64,000 nt of DNA. Source: Diphasiastrum complanatum. Its lineage: Eukaryota > Streptophyta > Lycopodiopsida > Lycopodiales > Lycopodiaceae. Position numbers and translations under genes: made by a program. Where the stretch lies: positions 33,067,115-33,131,114 of the forward strand of contig CM055096.1 of NCBI GenBank assembly GCA_029204225.1. Direction: 5' to 3'. Below, one piece after another: positions 56,601 to 63,495 of this stretch (its first letter is position 1; every line of letters begins with the position of its first letter). Under the pieces are notes generated by a model. It was not told the origin of the DNA. It searched no databases and worked only from the letters and a program-made list of their open reading frames with translations.

Positions 56601-59507
56601 GGACCCCCACTCCATAACCAAAATAGCATAAAACATAAACAGTTGGGTCCCTAATATATCTGCATAAGAAAGGCTTTAGGCTTGTACATGAATAAAATGC
56701 CTCGTGGCCATTTAAGCTTATGAAATTTTTGCTCTGTTTGGTAGTGTTTGAGAGGCCAGTTATTGGTGCAGTTGTCAGATTTTTTGGATATGGATTGATT
56801 GTGATTGTTAGTTAGTATATCCTCTTGAAGTTATTTGAGAAACCTAATAGTTCGTCCTTGAAAATAAATGCTTTTCAGGTGAAGAATCCTGATGCAAAAG
56901 GCACTGTTTACGACTCCTGGGTTTCTTCGAGTGAAGGATCTGATTCATTTGTAAGCTTGAACACAATCAAATGTTTCAGTTGACCATTTTCAGTTGAATA
57001 AAGAGATGTTTGTTTGGCAGCATTTTCACACCATGATGTAGCCCATTGTTGATGATGAGGTAGCAATTGATTGTGAACCTGGATAATACCTCGTTTCCTA
57101 ATTGACGTTGGACTAAGACTATCTTCATGTTCTGATTCTAGCTCACGAGAAGATAAAGTAAATTGTTGCAGGTCTCTAGGCTGCAATTGGTTTTCCTTTC
57201 AACTGACAGTATTATTTGGTGCAGCTTGGAAGGCTTGGTGGAGGAGGGTCTGACTATGCCCCATTTTTGCAACATGCAGGTGTGCCTGCTGTAGATTTCT
57301 TCTTTGGGCATGGTAAGCCTCTGAATGGTCCATATTCACATCAAAGAGTAGGTCGGACAACTATTTCAAAATTTCAGGTGCATGGTGTAAGGAAAGCAGC
57401 TTAGCTAGGCCATGAGCAAAAGTTGCATTGGTTGTAGCAAAGGCATAAGAGTCATTTCCTATCTGCAAAGCCACGTCCAATTGAGCAATATAATAATGAG
57501 GTTGTATGTTACACAAGAAAAACATGTAGATGCCGTTAATTCTCTTCTGTATGCCAATTAGCATCCTCTTAGAAAGTTTTTAATGACGCAAATTTCTCTA
57601 TTTGTGGAATTGCTAATGAAAGTTTCTGGGCATGCAATGGCAGACTATCCAGTTTACCATTCTTTGTATGACAACTATCACTGGATGGAGAATTTTGGGG
57701 ATACATTTTTTAGGCGACATGTTGCAGGTGATTCTCACAATCGATTATGGAATGTCCAACTTGAAAAGCTCTCTTAATTTTCTATTCACTGGAAAATGGT
57801 GCTCAAGGAATACATTAGTTTGGACATGTAGAAGATCCATGGTAGCTCTATGCAACTCATGAAATTTCTGACACACGAATGAGCAGTGTCTTCAATATGG
57901 GGCCTTCTTGCTCTTCGGCTAGCTGATGATGCTGTCTTGCCATTTGATTATACTACATACGGATATGAGCTGCAGGTTTGAATTTTTCTTTCATTTTGCT
58001 AAAATGTTGCTATTTATTTTGCAGAGGAAATATTTCCTCTGGCCAGTATGTATGCTTTGTGGTCCTGACATGCCATTTGATTTTATACTATCTACGTTAA
58101 TGAGCTACAAATTTGAAATTTCTATTTGGCTGAATGTTGCTATTCACTTGTCAAAAGAAGCATTTTTCAAGGGAGTACGTGTCCTGTGTGGTCCTTTAAG
58201 GCTAAGTACCATTAGATTGTGGCGCTTGGTAATGGCAAATAGTCAAAATCTTTTTGAAGTGTTAAGATCAACGGTATGATACGAGCTTGCTAAAATAATC
58301 TACAGCAACACCATTAACAACAATTGGAATAGCATCAGCATTAGACTTCATAATTTCAAACTATATTTCTTGTATGCATATGCCTGTTTGTAATGGCAAG
58401 ATTCCTTCTCACCTGCACCAGTCAGGCTTTATGCAGTTATACAGAATACATTGTTGTGTCCAAACATTATGGATATGGTGATGCAAGGATTATTCTTTGT
58501 GGGTATCATTCCCATATATGCACACTGCTTGGAGAAAAGGTGCATGTTGTATCCCATGTTCATAGTCAAGAAAGAAGTGAAGGGGTCTGAATAATGATTC
58601 GAGACTGTGACTTGAACTCTAGAATATGCCTATTGCAGGTCTATGTAAAAAAGATTGAAGAGGAGCTGTTATCTGCTGAAGCTCCTACATGCATGACTGC
58701 TGCACCACTTCATGAAGCCATTACAGCATTCATTGAAGGAGCAGTCCAAGTAAAGAAAGAATCTCATGTAAGAAGCCATTTCTTGAATTGACATCACCAT
58801 CCTTTTTGCAGTTAAATTTCTTGAAGTGAGCCTTGGTTCATTTATACAACCTGTTGTGCTGCTGAGTTGAAGTAATTAGCTGCCAGCAGTAACATATTTC
58901 TCAACAATTTCAGTGACAGATTGTTTTGAACTAGACTGGTTGATTTCCTAGTGTGGTAAGAATCTGTCCCTTAAAATCACACTGCTCAAAAGATCAACAA
59001 AAATTTACGTCACAATTGAATACTCTTCTTTGTTGTGTTCAGGTTCTTATGAGCTTTCAAACTGGCAAAGAGGACGGGTCATGGGATTCAAAAAGAAGTT
59101 CAATAAATGAACGACTGATTCTTGCAGAGAGGTCATTCTTAGATGTAGATGGTCTACCAAACAAGTCCTGGTATAAGCATCTGGTAAGATCAATCTTCAT
59201 GAAATTTTTTTTCTTAAAAGTTAGAATACTAAATAGTAAATCCCATCAGTTTTTCTTAACTAAATTTTCAACAAGGTTGAAGGGAAGAATATACTTAAGT
59301 GTTACAGTTGATCTCTTTCATGAGCAGGTATATGGCCCAACGCAGCATAATCATTACGGAACCTCTTTTTTTCCTGCTATTTTCGATTCAATCACTTATG
59401 CAAAAGGAGAGGATGCCAAAGGGTGGGCTAAAGTACAGCATGAGATATGGCGAGCTTCTAGAGTCGTCAGAAGAGCAGCTCTCGTTTTGGTTGGAAAGCT
59501 AACTTGA
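28160..59507 (+). CDS. AMP1: AMP1-type glutamate carboxypeptidase II-like peptidase (12 exons)
   Basis: Joining 28160-29311, 35963-36030, 39554-39635, 39706-39798, 42941-43093, 56879-56950, 57225-57312, 57644-57727, 57887-57975, 58639-58767, 59043-59183 and 59328-59507 gives one frame of 776 codons. Every intron I placed starts GT and ends AG. It is a type II membrane protein: cytosolic N-terminus, one anchor at about 67-84 ([17 protein letters not shown]), a PA domain (about 200-355), the M28 peptidase domain, and a C-terminal TFR-dimer-like helical domain (about 628-776). Expected zinc ligands: H414 (GNHRDAW), D424 (AADPNSGT), E462 and catalytic E461 (CNWDAEEY), D490 (YLNVDVG), H575 (DYPVYH). 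All are present. In Arabidopsis AMP1 is an ER protein restraining meristem size and cytokinin level and acting in miRNA-mediated translational repression; its substrate is unsettled. The nearest paralogue (AMP1 or LAMP1) is uncertain. Introns of 6.7, 3.5, 3.1 and 13.8 kb carry transposons. Confidence 0.93.
29312..30595 (+). other. AMP1-like intron 1, first part
   Basis: AT-rich intron sequence without coding motifs on either strand. Towards 30.3-30.6 kb it may contain very diverged integrase-proximal remains of the gypsy fragment that follows, but no motif is clear. Confidence 0.4.
30600..31720 (-). pseudogene. Ty3/gypsy RT-RNase H remnant in AMP1-like intron 1
   Basis: Minus strand, from 31.72 kb downward: [20 protein letters not shown] and LVDKKDG (RT entry), [14 protein letters not shown], then [20 protein letters not shown] and [10 protein letters not shown] (catalytic DD retained). 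Near 30.9 kb comes the RNase H start [16 protein letters not shown], in which the first Asp is lost (expected TDAS, here TYAT), and then a YLHIKETL-like segment. Stops and frame changes are frequent. No LTR was found nearby, so it is an old internal fragment. Confidence 0.75.
31721..35962 (+). other. AMP1-like intron 1, remainder
   Basis: AT-rich, with no credible coding region. There is a GC-rich island at 33.83-33.85 kb (GGGGGGGTCATCGGCCCC, a potential short hairpin) and a GGGAGGGTGCAGAATCTAGCC phrase near 34.9 kb. The acceptor TTGCAG precedes exon 2. Confidence 0.45.
35963..36030 (+). CDS. AMP1: AMP1-like exon 2
   Basis: 68 bases, residues 385-406 plus two bases of Arg407. It reads [19 protein letters not shown] and DPD, the strand leading into the first zinc ligand loop. 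Acceptor TTTTGCAG, donor CAG|GTACTA. Confidence 0.9.
36031..39553 (+). other. AMP1-like intron 2
   Basis: 3.5 kb, mostly AT-rich without recognisable genes. Minus-strand frames at 37.05-37.31 and 38.13-38.39 kb have no motif. A minisatellite lies at 38.98-39.22 kb. Confidence 0.5.
38975..39216. repeat. Minisatellite, about 3.8 units of 62-66 bp
   Basis: Each unit has the order TCT(T/C)TGA-TTGTT--AACATGG-AC-TGTAAA-T-TAATCTATTTG followed by CCAAATTTGTTGG. Units at about 38977, 39038, 39101 and 39167 differ by substitutions and small indels. It lies about 340 bp before exon 3. Confidence 0.65.
39554..39635 (+). CDS. AMP1: AMP1-like exon 3 (first two zinc ligands)
   Basis: Completes Arg407 and encodes residues 408-434, [20 protein letters not shown] and GTSSLLE. 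H414 and D424 are the first two metal ligands. Acceptor AAACAG, donor GAG|GTGCAT. Confidence 0.92.
39706..39798 (+). CDS. AMP1: AMP1-like exon 4 (catalytic Glu)
   Basis: Residues 435-465, containing [20 protein letters not shown] with catalytic E461 and ligand E462. It is separated from exon 3 by a 70-bp intron, the shortest of the gene. Acceptor TTCTAG, donor CTG|GTATTT. Confidence 0.92.
39799..41496 (+). other. AMP1-like intron 4, first part
   Basis: No coding motif. A CATTCCGACCA ... TGGTCGGAATG inverted repeat at about 41240-41302 would fold into a hairpin; its GTTCC/GGAAC-rich sequence resembles the ends of the MITE at 41974. Confidence 0.45.
41497..42765 (+). repeat. Tandem duplication in intron 4, second copy split by a MITE
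   Basis: Copy A is 41497-41825 and copy B is 41845-41973 continued at 42578-42765. Shared landmarks: CATGTGATTATATA, GTCCATGAATTTACT, GAGACCTTAATGTTGG, GTTGGCCCTATTCACATAGC, and CATCAATTATCCTTTCATTT. Copy B is interrupted at GATGAATATTTGAGC by 604 bp of foreign sequence, and copy A gives the uninterrupted reference. Confidence 0.8.
41974..42577. mobile_element. hAT-like MITE (604 bp) with 8-bp target duplication
   Basis: It is flanked on both sides by ATTTGAGC (41966-41973 and 42578-42585), with the empty site visible in the neighbouring tandem copy. Ends: CGAAGGTACCCGTTCCG on the left and the complement CATAGATGCCCATTCCG on the right, an imperfect terminal inverted repeat. Both subterminal regions repeat ATTCCG/CGGAAT words. 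No coding capacity. An 8-bp duplication fits hAT. Confidence 0.75.
42941..43093 (+). CDS. AMP1: AMP1-like exon 5
   Basis: Residues 466-516: [20 protein letters not shown], then [21 protein letters not shown]490 is the fourth zinc ligand. Acceptor GTGTAG, donor AAG|GTATTT. Confidence 0.92.
43543..44533. mobile_element. hAT-like element 1 (991 bp) with 8-bp target duplication
   Basis: Flanked by GTGCGTAT on both sides (43535-43542 and 44534-44541). It starts CAGAGTCGCAGCG and ends GGTGCAACTATG, an imperfect inverted repeat of the ends of element 2 (CATAGTTGCAGCG). Subterminal parts repeat GCGATTC/GAATTGCG. The interior has a G-rich block at 43.94-44.03 kb and no transposase. Shared interior with element 2 includes CTATATAGCAGGAAG and CTTCATGATTTGGCCTTCC. 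Confidence 0.75.
43945..44030 (+). repeat. G-rich block with quadruplex potential in hAT-like element 1
   Basis: Runs of five to six G are separated by short loops (AGGGGGTTTGGGGGGCGG, then GGTGGGGGGTTTGGGGGGC), ending in a palindromic CAACGCCCCCCAACG. A related longer block occurs at 54.65-54.78 kb. Confidence 0.5.
44790..45253 (+). repeat. 5' LTR of the gag-protease gypsy element
   Basis: It starts TGTCAATTATGGACTCGG. It is homologous to 50228-50598 and to 54081-54540 (shared GAGTGGGGGC, AGTTCCTTTTAGGGCTTC, and a TATA-type TATCAATAGG, corresponding to GGCTATAAGTAGG in the others). It includes a (CT)n tract at 45049-45106 and ends GTTCGCA. The following TTGGTATTAGAG (45256-45267) is a PBS-like site close to the initiator-Met consensus. 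Confidence 0.7.
46070..47060 (+). pseudogene. Gypsy-type gag remnant
   Basis: In mixed frames the gag reads [19 protein letters not shown], then [19 protein letters not shown]. The cleaner 46450-46998 frame follows: [39 protein letters not shown], a Ser/Thr/Pro-rich spacer, and a damaged zinc-knuckle-like [21 protein letters not shown]-rich codon use makes long reading frames on both strands, so limits are approximate. Confidence 0.55.
47810..47821 (-). other. tRNA-iMet primer-binding site
   Basis: TGGTATCAGAGC on the minus strand, one base after the LTR end. It matches the usual plant copia/gypsy primer site exactly. Confidence 0.8.
47823..48440 (-). repeat. 5' LTR of the minus-strand element (618 bp)
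   Basis: TG...CA ends TGTTAGGGCC and CTCCAACA. A TATA box ACTATATATACAAGG is near 48.18-48.20 kb on the minus strand. A (GA)n tract (48261-48309; CT on the plus strand) lies upstream of the TATA box in this LTR, unlike the other families. Confidence 0.7.
48441..48975. other. Unassigned stretch between inverted LTR element and LINE piece
   Basis: No coding motif. Repeated GCATG words (TGCATGGG, GTGCATGCAC) occur at 48.6-48.72 kb. The last part may belong to LINE ORF sequence but has no clear motif. Confidence 0.3.
48976..49735 (+). pseudogene. LINE fragment: ORF1 C-terminus and endonuclease N-terminus
   Basis: Plus strand, several frames: [20 protein letters not shown] and [10 protein letters not shown], then [20 protein letters not shown], typical of the basic region before the endonuclease. 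The APE-type endonuclease start follows: [34 protein letters not shown] (catalytic E in TKTHE), [12 protein letters not shown] and [14 protein letters not shown]. The reading leaves LINE sequence at about 49735, just where the gypsy protease begins. Confidence 0.7.
49736..50227 (+). pseudogene. Gypsy-type protease and post-protease linker
   Basis: [20 protein letters not shown] gives an aspartic protease active site (DTG). [19 protein letters not shown] follows, then [13 protein letters not shown] and [17 protein letters not shown], which resemble the segment that precedes RT in gypsy pol. The domain ends without RT; AGAAGGAGAGAG follows as the PPT. Confidence 0.65.
50228..50598 (+). repeat. 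3' LTR of the gag-protease gypsy element (3' truncated)
   Basis: Homologous to the LTR at 44790. TATA box GGCTATAAGTAGG is at about 50470-50482 and a long (CT)n tract at 50519-50598. The rest of the LTR (about 150 bp in the 5' copy) is missing. Confidence 0.7.
50599..51786 (+). pseudogene. LINE fragment: endonuclease C-terminus and partial RT
   Basis: Plus strand: [20 protein letters not shown] and [14 protein letters not shown] (endonuclease SDH motif) near 50.9-51.03 kb. [11 protein letters not shown] follows near 51.27 kb, [19 protein letters not shown] near 51.45-51.5 kb, and [20 protein letters not shown] (RT motif A region) at 51.6-51.7 kb. The text then jumps to [13 protein letters not shown], normally far downstream, so the central RT is deleted. 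Many stops. It may be the continuation of the LINE piece ending at 49735. Confidence 0.75.
51787..52197 (+). repeat. 5' LTR of the second gypsy element
   Basis: It starts TGTTACGAGC and ends ACTATTACA. The short terminal inverted repeat is imperfect. A TATA-like CTCTATATCAGG is near 52.12 kb. The interior is relatively GC-rich (GGCCACGTCAGTGACACATGG). There is no 3' partner in the window. Confidence 0.6.
52199..52210 (+). other. tRNA-iMet primer-binding site
   Basis: TGGTATCAGAGC, exact, one base after the LTR end. Confidence 0.85.
52211..52937 (+). other. Leader of the second gypsy element, no gag recognised
   Basis: AT-moderate sequence with no gag core or zinc knuckle visible. A phrase CATCGCTG with neighbouring TTGAG recurs at about 52.39, 52.49 and 52.55 kb. 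Confidence 0.4.
52938..53739 (+). pseudogene. Gypsy protease and RT N-terminus
   Basis: [18 protein letters not shown]: the active site is DDG instead of DTG, with [14 protein letters not shown] downstream. After two stops the linker [19 protein letters not shown] and [11 protein letters not shown] leads into RT ([32 protein letters not shown]). RT ends there at the hAT-like element boundary. Confidence 0.85.
54081..54540 (+). repeat. LTR fragment of the 44.8-kb gypsy family inside hAT-like element 2
   Basis: TGTAGTTATGGACTCGGC matches the 44790 LTR start. GAGTGGGGGCC, CTTCCTTTTAGGGCTTCC and the TATA box GGCTATAAGTAGG follow. The (CT)n tract of the other copies is replaced by GATCTCCTTCTTTAGTCTC. 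A local duplication around 54.18-54.25 kb (GGCCTTGGGCCCTAT repeated) is also present. No internal region is attached, so it is probably a solo LTR. Confidence 0.65.
54650..54785 (+). repeat. G-rich block with quadruplex potential in hAT-like element 2
   Basis: Repeated units of about 35 bp: AGGGGGTTCGGGGGGCAGTA, then CGGGGGGTTCGGGGGGCGG, then AGGGGGTCCGGGGGGCC and GTGGGGGGTTTGGGGGGC. It is an expanded version of the block at 43945. Confidence 0.6.
55482..55860 (-). pseudogene. Possible gag fragment (minus strand)
   Basis: The 118-residue minus-strand frame starts [20 protein letters not shown] and is followed by a basic Gly/Lys-rich stretch ([20 protein letters not shown]). This resembles the end of a gypsy gag core followed by the basic linker before a zinc knuckle, but no knuckle is seen. 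Low confidence. Confidence 0.35.
55879..56547. mobile_element. hAT-like element 3 (short, decayed)
   Basis: Left end CGTAGTTGCAGCC and right end ATCCGCTGCAACTATG resemble the ends of elements 1 and 2, with GATTC-type subterminal words. The interior is AT-rich. No clean target duplication. Ends identified by similarity only. Confidence 0.5.
56879..56950 (+). CDS. AMP1: AMP1-like exon 6
   Basis: Residues 517-540, [20 protein letters not shown] and SDSF. It lies immediately after the 13.8-kb intron; acceptor CTTTTCAG, donor TTT|GTAAGC, phase 0 on both sides. Confidence 0.9.
57225..57312 (+). CDS. AMP1: AMP1-like exon 7
   Basis: Residues 541-569 plus one base of Asp570. It reads [20 protein letters not shown] and PAVDFFFGH, the conserved GSDYAPF region of the family. 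Acceptor GGTGCAG, donor ATG|GTAAGC. Confidence 0.92.
57644..57727 (+). CDS. AMP1: AMP1-like exon 8 (last zinc ligand)
   Basis: Completes Asp570 and encodes [20 protein letters not shown] and FFRRHVA. H575 is the fifth metal ligand. Acceptor ATGGCAG, donor CAG|GTGATT. Confidence 0.92.
57887..57975 (+). CDS. AMP1: AMP1-like exon 9
   Basis: Residues 599-627, [20 protein letters not shown] and [10 protein letters not shown], the conserved [11 protein letters not shown] helix. Acceptor GAGCAG, donor CAG|GTTTGA (a weaker donor). Confidence 0.88.
58639..58767 (+). CDS. AMP1: AMP1-like exon 10
   Basis: Residues 628-670, [20 protein letters not shown] and so on, start of the helical TFR-dimer-like domain. 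Acceptor TTGCAG, donor CAT|GTAAGA. Confidence 0.88.
59043..59183 (+). CDS. AMP1: AMP1-like exon 11
   Basis: Residues 671-717, ending [20 protein letters not shown] and KSWYKHL, the conserved LAERxFLD motif. Acceptor GTTCAG, donor CTG|GTAAGA. Confidence 0.88.
59328..59507 (+). CDS. AMP1: AMP1-like exon 12 (stop codon)
   Basis: Residues 718-776 and [23 protein letters not shown], then [20 protein letters not shown]. The family ends in the same VQHEIWR..R helix. Acceptor GAGCAG. Confidence 0.9.
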   Translation, partial: VYGPTQHNHYGTSFFPAIFDSITYAKGEDAKGWAKVQHEIWRASRVVRRAALVLVGKLT

Positions 59508-60950
59508 GTATATGAGCTTCATGTTTACGCTCTATCCAACTATGTTACACTATCGTAATGCTAAACTAGGACTGGCATGACAAGCATGCAATGTTGATCA
59601 AAACTTGTTCTTGTTCAATAGTGAGTCCAAATATGTAGATTATATTGCTAAATGCCTGCTTGAGTTCAGTCGGACTTGATTTTATGCATTTATATTCTCC
59701 AAGGGGATCTCAATGAATCGTAAGGAAACTCGTCCAGTCCACGTTTTTTTTTATCCATAAAGCATTAGGACTTGGCCCATAAGCTTATGATTATAATCCA
59801 TGTCATGTATCTCTCCTGAGAATTTTTAAATTACGCCTGGAGTCTAAGGTATAGGAGTTAGTTGTGCTCACTAGATGAATGTAAAAAATGAAACTTTACA
59901 ATAAACTTCAATCCTATAAGCTTCTTTATCTTAGTGAAACTGTTTGGGTTTCTACTTTCTTCGAGAAACATTAAAGTCCTAGTCAGTCTTTATTATTTTG
60001 CAAGTTATGCAATACGGATGTTTCTATTTTTCCCTGTTTCGCAATCTACACCCTATATGCACAATGAGAATAATTTTGCATTCAACCATTAAGATATCCT
60101 CATGAAAACATTCATATATATCTTCAGCAAAGGTCCCACTTCTATGTTTTTGCTATTTCAACCAGAAACGAAGTATTTTCTATCAGTTGATCGCTCAATC
60201 TCTTTTGTATTCAATCAATTTTTGTTCCAACAATGTCCACTCTTGGTCACAGAAACAAGTGAGCAATTAGCCATGAATTCTTGTGTCAAACAGGTGACCT
60301 ATCTCCCAGTGAATGTGTTCTTAACAATAAAGATACATATGCTGTACAGATCAAAATTATCATGGAAAATTAGTTTCTTCATTGAAAATATGGTCTTCTG
60401 AAATTCTGAAGTTCTGCTTATACGCTAACAGGGCCATTATTATAAATCCCTACACCCTTAGAGGTCTTGCTGGGCTGCTAGAATAAGGTCTAGTTATCTT
60501 GATGTCTTCAATTCACTTAAAATAATAATAAAGAAAAGGACACCTATATTAAGAACTATTTATAATAATTACTAAAGTATGAAGGGTGAGCAAGATTCCT
60601 TTTCGGATTGTCAACGATGTGAAATTATTTAGAATGCTGTTTTTGCTTTAATGTACTAGAAACATGTGAGCAGGCTTGGAATTTGACATGCACCCTTACC
60701 TTTCCCCTCTTTCACCTCGATGGGCTTTTTCACCTGTCACATGACATGTATAATGCAATGGTACCCTTTAAATAAAATAGATATGAACCTTTCAACCACC
60801 TATATACATATATTCATGTTATATTTTGCAATAAATTTTTAAATTTTTTAAACTAACGTGACATTTGACTTTTTCAAGTTACCTTTCAAAGGGAATGGCA
60901 ATTTTTGAATTTGCCATTCACATGACATGCTTTTGAAACCCCGAGGATAA
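59508..60950 (+). other. 3' flank of the AMP1-like gene
   Basis: AT-rich UTR and intergenic sequence. No coding motif on either strand. A clear polyadenylation signal cannot be chosen among several A-rich candidates. Confidence 0.5.
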
Positions 60951-62269
60951 ACACATCATAGTAGAAGATCTCTTGATTGAACCACAGCTTGGACCACAAC
61001 CAGTTGAGGACCCGCAATTGGATGTAGATGGATTCTCATACGCAGAGCTAGAGCTGGCTATAGAAATTTCATTGCATGAAATCAGTCTACTGCCTAGAGA
61101 ACCAAGCCCAATCACAAATAGTGGAAGGAGTGCGGCAAGAGATCCACCTCTCCTACCCTTGAAAACTGTTGAAACTCAAGCGCAATTACCACAAGAACAC
61201 ACAATGCCAACTCTTCTTGAAGATTAAGAAGATAGTATTGTTGATCTGCAAATAACAATAGCACTCTCACTGCAAGAATGGGAAACACCTTCAGATATCC
61301 AAATAGATGACATCCCATCAAAAGTAGAATTGGGAGAATGCTCAACTCGATATGATAGTGATGGTGAGACATCTAGTTGAGAGCTACAGTGATATATCTG
61401 AGTGGGAGACTATATTTGAAGGTGAAGTTGAACCAGAACCCAGTGCGATGGTAGGTGATGAAACAAAAAATGACGAAGAGATGAGGGATGATGATATACT
61501 GTCAGAAAAGGGACCAATGGTGGAAAGTAAAGTTGAGCCAAACATGGGCCTCGAGGATCACACTAACCAGAACACGGAAGAAGACATTTTAGCTGAAGAT
61601 GACCATCGAGCTCAAACTCAACCGACTGTGCAAACACCTAGCGCTCTATCTATCGCACCAATGACACGAAGAATCACTCAACCAATAGTTGTCTCGGATG
61701 ACACCGAGAGGGTATCTAGTATAGTAGGCTCGTTACTGCAATTCCATGGAAACACTGATGAAGATGCCCATGAGCATCTTGCAGATTTCAAGACACTAAT
61801 GGTTGTTAATGCAATTGTGAATCCTGCGCATAAGATGATGCTATTTTTCACAACTCTTATAGGAGAAGCTAGGCGATGGTACTATAATCTACCCAAAGCT
61901 TCCATCACCACATGGGAGGAATTGTTTCGATTGTTTTTAGTAGAGTTCGGACCCAGATACAATGTTGATAGCCTAATGTTTGCTCTGACCACAATACAAC
62001 AAGAATCGGGAGAATCAATACGCCTATATGTCAGGCGACTCAAGGAGCTCATTCGCAAATTGAACATAGGGCTAGCAACTGAGGTATCGTCTCAATTGGT
62101 GCTCACCTTTTTTCTAAGGGGCTTACAACCGGATATACAATTAGTGGTACGCCAATTTGGAGTCTCCTCTTTTGAAGAGGCGGTGTCTAGAGCCATGATT
62201 ATTGAGGCAGCATATGTCGCTACATCTAAATGTCAAGCAATGAGGAATCCAATCCTAGAGAGTAGCTGA
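60951..62269 (+). pseudogene. Ty3/gypsy gag, copy 2 (longer 5' end)
   Basis: The frame is open from about 60.94 kb: an acidic N-terminus (PQLGPQPVEDPQLDVDGFSY, ELELAIEISLHEISLLP) that copy 1 lacks, a TAA at 61226, then DLQITIALSLQEWETPSDIQ. A 5-bp deletion near 61372 (relative to copy 1) shifts the frame. The gag core follows intact: LLQFHGNTDEDAHEHLADFK, ARRWYYNLPKASITTWEELF, FGPRYNVDSLMFALTTIQQ, FEEAVSRAMIIEAAYVATSK. It stops at a TGA (62267) that copy 1 shares. Each copy is intact where the other is broken. Confidence 0.87.
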
Positions 62270-62880
62270 TAGACAGTAAGGGGTGAGTTGAATGTTATGA
62301 GAGAGCTACATCATACCTTCGAACCCCCAGGATCAAGACCACACTACGCACTTGAGAGAGATAGTGTGATGCCAAATTGTCACACTCGAGACCAAGGGAC
62401 TGAAAGGTATATCAAGCCTTTTAGTACACAAGAACGACACTGTGGAAATGAAAATGCCTATAATATGGGATACGAGACTACTGCCAGAATTATACCCCCA
62501 GAACTACTTGAACTAGAACATGCCAGAAGTAGATAGAATATCAATGGGGGTTAGAGAGAAAAATTGGGAATGGAAACATTGCAGCGGGGAGGGGAGTGAC
62601 TCCTTTGCCCAATGGATAAGGCACTGAAAAAAAAAAATTAGGTTGACATTGCTTGGCGGCTCCAGATCGGATCTATAACCATTTGTGAGGTTCGACATCT
62701 CTCTCCCAATACCTGATTGGATCTTTTTAGTAGGCAAGCTCAAATGAAGCTAGATCTCCCCTAGCTCATGATTCAGATTCGATTCATGGATCTCATTCAT
62801 AGTGGACATCAATTAACGAATCATACAATTTAGATTCGATCAAAAGATTCCAAAAACTTACAGTTGAGATTTTCATGTAG
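62270..62880 (+). mobile_element. Downstream part of gag copy 2
   Basis: The gag frame continues in phase past TGA-TAG for about 80 codons (MRELHHTFEPPGSRPHYALE, ERHCGNENAYNMGYETTARI). Then comes non-coding sequence containing the tRNA-Arg-like segment. Homology to copy 1 ends at CATGTAGATC, 62880. Confidence 0.6.
62598..62708 (+). other. tRNA-Arg-like segment (copy 2), pseudo-tRNA or SINE head
   Basis: GACTCCTTTGCCCAATGG and ATAAGGCACTG (box A, D-arm) at 62598-62626. CGGATC...TTGTGAGGTTCGACATC (box B GGTTCGA at 62689-62695) lies downstream. The boxes are about 40 bp further apart than in tRNA-Arg because of an A-run plus inserted sequence. Same structure as 15744-15851. Confidence 0.5.
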
Positions 62881-63495
62881 ATCCATTATGATGAAGTGTG
62901 TTCTTTGAGTGACACCATGGTATTCTAAGTGCAACTCTAGTTTTTAATGTGTGAAAATTTTTGATGAGTAGTGTACAATCTATTTTTTCATAGATCAAGA
63001 ATAGAGATTAAATGTTAAAATCTTCATAAGTCTAGATCTGATCAATCGCATCTCGTTGAAATTGGTAGATCTGTAATGCATGTACACACATCAATCACAC
63101 AATATTAGACACAATACTGGTGACCTACATCCATGTCATCCCACCAATAATGTTGAGAATTGCATTTGCATACCCCTCCATGCATGGGTCTGAGACGGGC
63201 ATGCCTTTTAATCTGATGGGTTGGGAGCATTTGCCACATAGGTCACGGGTGGGTTTGATGCAGGTATGAAGACATCGGCTTATTTGAAGATGTTCTTCTG
63301 AAGACCAACCAGTTGCAGATGGATCCTAAAGGCTCAACCAATGGCCTTTGGGAAGAGAGCGACTAAAGACACCATACAAGATCCTGGTGGTTAGCATCAC
63401 CCAACAAGGGTGCTGAGCCCACTATACTTGATTCACTACCCAGAGCATTCTAAGTTCGTTCTTGTGGGGACCACACTCCCCAGTGAAGTCGCCAA
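62881..63495 (+). other. 3' internal region before the gypsy 3' LTR
   Basis: No coding motif. The last 80 bp read GGGGACCACACTCCCCAGTG then AAGTCGCC, the wording seen just before the 3' LTR in Tat/Ogre-type plant gypsy elements. The short inverted repeat GGGGA...TCCCC could form a hairpin. Confidence 0.5.

Larger units (their letters stand above)
43094..56878 (+). other. AMP1-like intron 5, 13.8 kb, filled with nested transposons
   Basis: Donor AAG|GTATTT at 43094, acceptor TTTTCAG at 56878. Its contents are listed individually below. The short unassigned pieces 43094-43542, 44534-44789, 55021-55481 and 56548-56878 contain nothing I recognise. Confidence 0.75.

Noticed and set aside
57216-57404. 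Frame reading through AMP1-like exon 7 into the intron
   Set aside because: The family sequence requires splicing at 57312 to 57644 (DYPVYH); the read-through tail has no homology.
60102-60401. 99-codon plus-strand frame downstream of the AMP1-like gene
   Set aside because: No motif, AT-rich composition like its surroundings, no splice or promoter context.
62598-62708. Functional tRNA-Arg gene
   Set aside because: The boxes are too far apart, the halves are split by an A-run and extra bases, and no acceptor stem closes.
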